Source of the DNA: Davidsoniella eucalypti
Taxonomy: Eukaryota > Ascomycota > Sordariomycetes > Microascales > Ceratocystidaceae
Length of the DNA: 64,000 nt
Direction of reading: 5' to 3'
Assembly: GCA_004009845.1 (NCBI GenBank)
Contig: RMBW01000010.1
Coordinates: forward strand, 413,868-477,867
The stretch's first letter is position 1, and each line of letters opens with the position of its first letter. Both the position numbers and the translations under genes were made by a program. Of this stretch, positions 61,801 through 64,000 are shown piece after piece. Below the pieces are notes generated by a model. The model was not told where the DNA came from and did no database searches. It saw only the letters and a list, made by a program, of their open reading frames with translations.

Positions 61801-62064
61801 CGACGAACGAGGCCACCTACTGATGTGTGGTTGTATACAGATGGGTCAAAGATGGAAAATGGATGGACAGGGGCAGGTTGGACTGCCTCACAGGGTACAA
61901 ATCTCCTGCTCAAGGGAAACGAAAAGTGTGGCAGCATGAAGGAAGTCATAGACGCTGAAATCATAGCCATCTTACGAGGACTTGAAAACCTGGAGATGGC
62001 GTCCCTGAAGGACTGTGATACAGTCTGGCTTTGCCTGGACAATCAAGGGCAATCACCCGCCTGA
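58858..62064 (+). CDS. LINE ORF2: endonuclease, reverse transcriptase, part of RNase H
   Basis: This frame reads 1,068 residues. The APE-type endonuclease is visible through Asn22, Glu49 (IQEP), GDFN at 156-159 and SDH at 235-237. The reverse transcriptase includes a PASYRLISLL block, Asp612 in FDVSGAFD, SLPQGSPVSPILY and the catalytic YMDD at 698-701. RNase H begins with YTDGS (Asp995), DAE (Glu1034) and CLDNQ (Asp1061). The frame then runs into a stop shortly after a frameshift, before the last catalytic Asp. The protein nicks the target and primes cDNA synthesis there. The ATGATG start directly abuts the ORF1 stop. Confidence 0.92.
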   Translation: MMNALQNCNSGVQTMLRIMQANVQRKATAQKAVLQEAHRRGVEVVMIQEPPSQGGRTSIHPEFEQMMPVGGNTNERRRSICFVRRRETSKFEVYNDAAIPPHPDVSAVVVKLPHQGRNIKIVGIYNAGPGSARENEAVGLLRSLRIGRSERWVIMGDFNLHHSRWDNKEKQQSESQKKTAEDLIEWWEGCGLLHLGDPSTPTHKKGYVIDLTLVKGNLLQDVVRLHADASLDCGSDHYPRILEIHSPAPFSPTKTKCWREMDEEKFNKECQRIADDMAPFLSKDNTIHTAELETFASTLLAKMQSAIDSATPTRLVKGTGYRWWGPECREAKRELSQARRTYTSLLRLVKSGATNLTDDLTLAEGVYKTATAHFNNTIANACREFFRNVVSTLNSPQKAFHAAKWLIRPQKSRSPALKKANGVMAETSEDKLQTLRDAHLKGKGLPDIDRPTVRADLSERWTPIEEEEAREAVFKPLNTAPGEDRIRNKDLANSWPFLGRIITHLFNLCLSTGYHPQCFKMAVLVALKKPGKKDYSDPASYRLISLLCTLAKALERIVASRLARESVRRRLFVGNYTCALPRRSASDLVTALVSEIKEDLRKGKVAALLTFDVSGAFDGIMPNRMVARLVEQNWPPYLTKWTQSFLEGRKAQVVLDGVKETPGPTSGSLPQGSPVSPILYSLYMAPLFTGNPVKLKGYMDDGAWKVTDDTHEGCIAQLKDHLAATTRWATENGLKLDQKKFGLIHFSRRTKKKRGEDDNPALQVTGLPVIEATQKDKALRWLGVWFDRKLAFKPHVIETAKKLERNVAALQILKGCKHGAPVEEIIRVVKAIFVPIITYCAAAWWVAGEHGNKGKIDTISKALRKALLAALPVYNTTPTALLHMLANLPPVQILLDYAVKREAVRWYQLDPMHPLMRGVILRSGAVRQALPHIRDLLSSLGKSIVAYGTFDPVPATADTPPPEAILVGLDKAAAAARHQQLRRTRPPTDVWLYTDGSKMENGWTGAGWTASQGTNLLLKGNEKCGSMKEVIDAEIIAILRGLENLEMASLKDCDTVWLCLDNQGQSPA

Positions 62065-62741
62065 CCAGCCCGAAGAATAAACCAGGCTCATCACAGGCTG
62101 AAGTGGACAGAGCACAAACCATCATCCAGGCCATTAAGACGAAGCGCCGGAACAGAAAGGTACACTGCATATGGGTACCTGGACATGAAGGTGTAGTTGG
62201 AAATGAAGAGGCGGACAAACTAGCCAAGGCAGCGGCAGTGAACCCACACCCGGGACAGTCTAGACAGGAACTCAGAATGTATGAGGACCCTGACATGAAA
62301 ATGTCAGTCGCCAAAGCTAGGAGGAGGATACATGAAGGACAACAAGAGGACTTTGAAAGGTGGTTTAGGAACCAGGCGGCCATTAGAGATAATGAAGAAC
62401 GCAGAACCCTGGGTTTCCCCAATCTGAAGCGTTCAGCCGTACCAGGAGGACCGAGAAACATACAAGGAAAGGTTTTAGCCGCTCTATCTGGGCACGGCGA
62501 TTTTAAGGACTACCATACCGTCCGAAAGCACGAGAATGCAGTCCTCACATGTGCCAGATGCGGAAAAGACAAAGATAGGACTCACTTATGGACCTGCCGA
62601 AGACGAACCAGACCTTGGAGCACCCGATTCACCCTAAAGCTGCTTGCCACGTTCAAGGGGAGACGGACGCTAGCCAAAGCTCTGATACGGGACGAAGAAC
62701 AAGCCAACTATCAGGGCTACAGTCGTACAATCACCTTGTAA
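62031..62741 (+). pseudogene. LINE ORF2 3' part, out of frame: rest of RNase H and zinc knuckle
   Basis: Continues ORF2 in the -1 frame. It contains the remaining RNase H motif WVPGHEGVVGNEEADKLA with the fourth catalytic Asp, then a C-terminal zinc-knuckle pattern C-X2-C-X7-H-X3-C (CARCGKDKDRTHLWTC). The change of frame falls near 62040-62055, between the third and fourth catalytic residues, and is best explained by one lost base. The stop is TAA at 62739-62741. Confidence 0.88.
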
Positions 62742-63763
62742 GACCTTCTGATGGAAAACTTTATACAGGGGTGGGGAAGGATGAGGATGTGAGGGACATG
62801 AAGCCCGGGAGCGGACGCCAGGTAACTGGATAGAGCTCGGTCTTTCATATCAGGCGTGAGGAAGAAGAAAATGGTGCTCAGAAAAATCGAGATACATGTA
62901 CTCAGTGGGTTGACCCTGTGCTTGTAAATGCTCGGACTCGAAAATGGTATTAGCTAAAAACTATGTAGATCCAAGAGGATAAATAGAACAAAACCAACAA
63001 CAACACACCAACAACATTAAGCAACCTTCCCTCCTACAACCCTCGGGGGGGTACCTTTGAGTTCGAGTACCTCCCCCTTTGTCCAAAGACGAATTTTTCC
63101 CCTTCGTCGTGGGTTTTCAAGAGCGACCAGCACATATTCCCGATGCTGCTGTCCATTCTTTTTATCTTTTTAGAAGCTTGTCTTTATTGATGCATCGAGT
63201 ATGAGGCCTTGAGCCCGACTTTTTCCTCTCTCGAGAGATGTTCTCACCAACAATCGCCCCCCTTTTCGCCACACTCACGCGATCGCTGGTCTCCCGAGTC
63301 ACTACACACTACACAAGCTCAGGGAGACACACTCATACTCGAAGGGCAACCTATTTTTGAAGGTTCCGGAAGCCCAACCCGCGGCGCGGGAGTCTTGTCG
63401 CTGTGCCTCTACCATCGCACCCGACTCGACTACGCCAATTTTCTCTTCTCTCGACACTCGATCACCAGCCTCTTGGAGGCGCGTCGGATGGTGCGGTCAC
63501 CTGATTACGTGGATGGTAGCCCCACTTAGGGCTTGGATGATGTGGGTCTTTTTATTGGGGAATGGTTTGAGGATGTTTCGAAGTTACAGGGGGTATCCAT
63601 GAAGGCGTCCTATGGAGCCCGGGGGTAGTCCGGACCCGGACTAGGATACGGGTGGAAGTGGATAAGATATTAACCGGAGACAGAAAATCGGCACGACCGG
63701 ACTCGAAAATTCCACTCGTAATAGTTTAGGAAGAGAATAAATATCAACAACAACAACACAACA
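62742..63763 (+). other. LINE 3' region with duplicated tail
   Basis: Non-coding. A tail-like block occurs at 62933-63015 and again at 63698-63763. Each has CGGACTCGAAAAT, then AAGAG(G/A)ATAAATA, then a CAACAACAACA repeat. The 0.7 kb between is GC-richer and carries a hairpin-forming run near 63045-63077 (G7 and C5 arms). A short C/T-rich and G-rich mosaic fills the rest, with no convincing protein. Confidence 0.7.
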
Positions 63764-63779
63764 ACCATAGCTTATAGAA
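63764..63779. repeat. Target-site duplication, right, of the LINE
   Basis: ACCATAGCTTATAGAA, identical to 57129-57144. Confidence 0.92.
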
Positions 63780-63874
63780 AGCACGGATCCCATCGCTCAT
63801 CCCTAGTTAACCTATATGAAGCGCTTGATCAGTACTACGGTGGGTGACCACGTGGGATACCAGGTGTTGTATGT
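63764..63874 (+). rRNA. 5S rRNA gene, 3' fragment (interrupted)
   Basis: After the duplicated 16 bases, the sequence continues as 5S rRNA: GGATCCCATCGCTC in the early part, GAAGCGCTTGATCAGTACT in the control region, GGGTGACCACGTGGGATACC, and the end GTTGTATGT that pairs with ACATACGAC of the 5' fragment. Without the LINE the gene would be about 118 bases, the normal size. The internal A-box, intermediate element and C-box all lie in this fragment, so it may still recruit TFIIIA/TFIIIC and produce a chimeric transcript. Confidence 0.85.
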
Positions 63875-63881
63875 AGTATTC

Positions 63882-63886
63882 TTTTT
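63882..63886 (+). terminator. Pol III terminator of the 5S gene
   Basis: T5, eight bases after the end of the 5S sequence, as expected for Pol III termination. Confidence 0.7.
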
Positions 63887-64000
63887 AGTCATGATTAGTT
63901 GATGGCCCCCCCAACCTTCAGTTTCCTTTTTGAAACGATAAATTTACCAGCTGTATATATGCTTCTTTTTTATATCGATTTTTTTCATCTCCATCGACAT

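Larger units (their letters stand above)
57145..63763 (+). mobile_element. Tad-type LINE inserted in a 5S rRNA gene
   Basis: A 6.6 kb non-LTR retrotransposon on the + strand, bounded by perfect 16-bp target-site duplications. Layout: 135-bp 5' leader with a T31 run, ORF1 (57280-58857), ORF2 (58858-62741, frameshifted near 62045) and about 1 kb of 3' sequence ending in a CAA-type simple repeat. Domain order (ORF1 zinc knuckles; ORF2 endonuclease, reverse transcriptase, RNase H, zinc knuckle) is that of fungal Tad1/I-group LINEs. The element is full length and recent-looking but not autonomous as it stands, because ORF2 is broken. Both ends carry CAA repeats: the left end starts CAACAACAACAA, and the right end finishes with CAACAACAACAACACAA plus one further base before the duplication. 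Confidence 0.92.

Noticed and set aside
1..64000. CRISPR arrays, operons, secondary-metabolite cluster or virus-derived genes
   Set aside because: No regularly spaced repeats, no cluster of biosynthetic enzymes, and no recognisable viral genes; the only mobile elements supported are one LINE and two SINEs.

Overview
This is a window from the nuclear genome of a filamentous ascomycete (Pezizomycotina). The evidence is short introns with GTAAGT-like donors and CTAAC-type branch points, a giant Leashin-like protein, a Zn2Cys6 regulator, a Pth11/rhodopsin-type seven-helix membrane protein, a HET-domain protein, a Tad-type LINE and an isolated (non-tandem) 5S rRNA gene. Genes are sparse: more than 30 kb lies outside any gene I can support.

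Left part (1-18.5 kb): one enormous gene on the + strand, open from base 1 and so cut by the window edge. It encodes at least about 5,300 residues of acidic, Ser/Pro/Glu/Val-rich, mostly disordered protein. It is probably continued by a coiled-coil C-terminal exon at 17.1-18.5 kb. Size, composition, Lys-rich plus poly-Ala patches and the coiled-coil end match Leashin (LAH), the tether that holds Woronin bodies at the septal pore or cell cortex. Three small exons in the middle are all symmetric phase-1 cassettes.

Middle part (20-50 kb): a Zn2Cys6 transcription factor (-), an intronless 825-residue protein of unknown function with a basic C-terminus (-), a secreted amidase (-), a seven-helix membrane protein (-), a tRNA-derived SINE, uroporphyrinogen decarboxylase of haem synthesis (+), and a small protein with three GRGGAGN-type motifs (-). 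These look like unrelated single genes. I see no biosynthetic cluster.

Right part (50-64 kb): a possible degraded gene, a second copy of the SINE, a HET-domain gene (+), then a 6.6 kb LINE (ORF1 with zinc knuckles; ORF2 with endonuclease, reverse transcriptase and RNase H). The LINE sits inside a 5S rRNA gene between rRNA nucleotides 23 and 24, flanked by a 16-bp target-site duplication. Its ORF2 carries a frameshift in the RNase H domain, and its 3' tail occurs twice about 0.76 kb apart, which suggests a composite or read-through insertion.

Exon joins were worked out by hand from splice signals and reading phase. Family names rest on recognised motifs, not on a database search.
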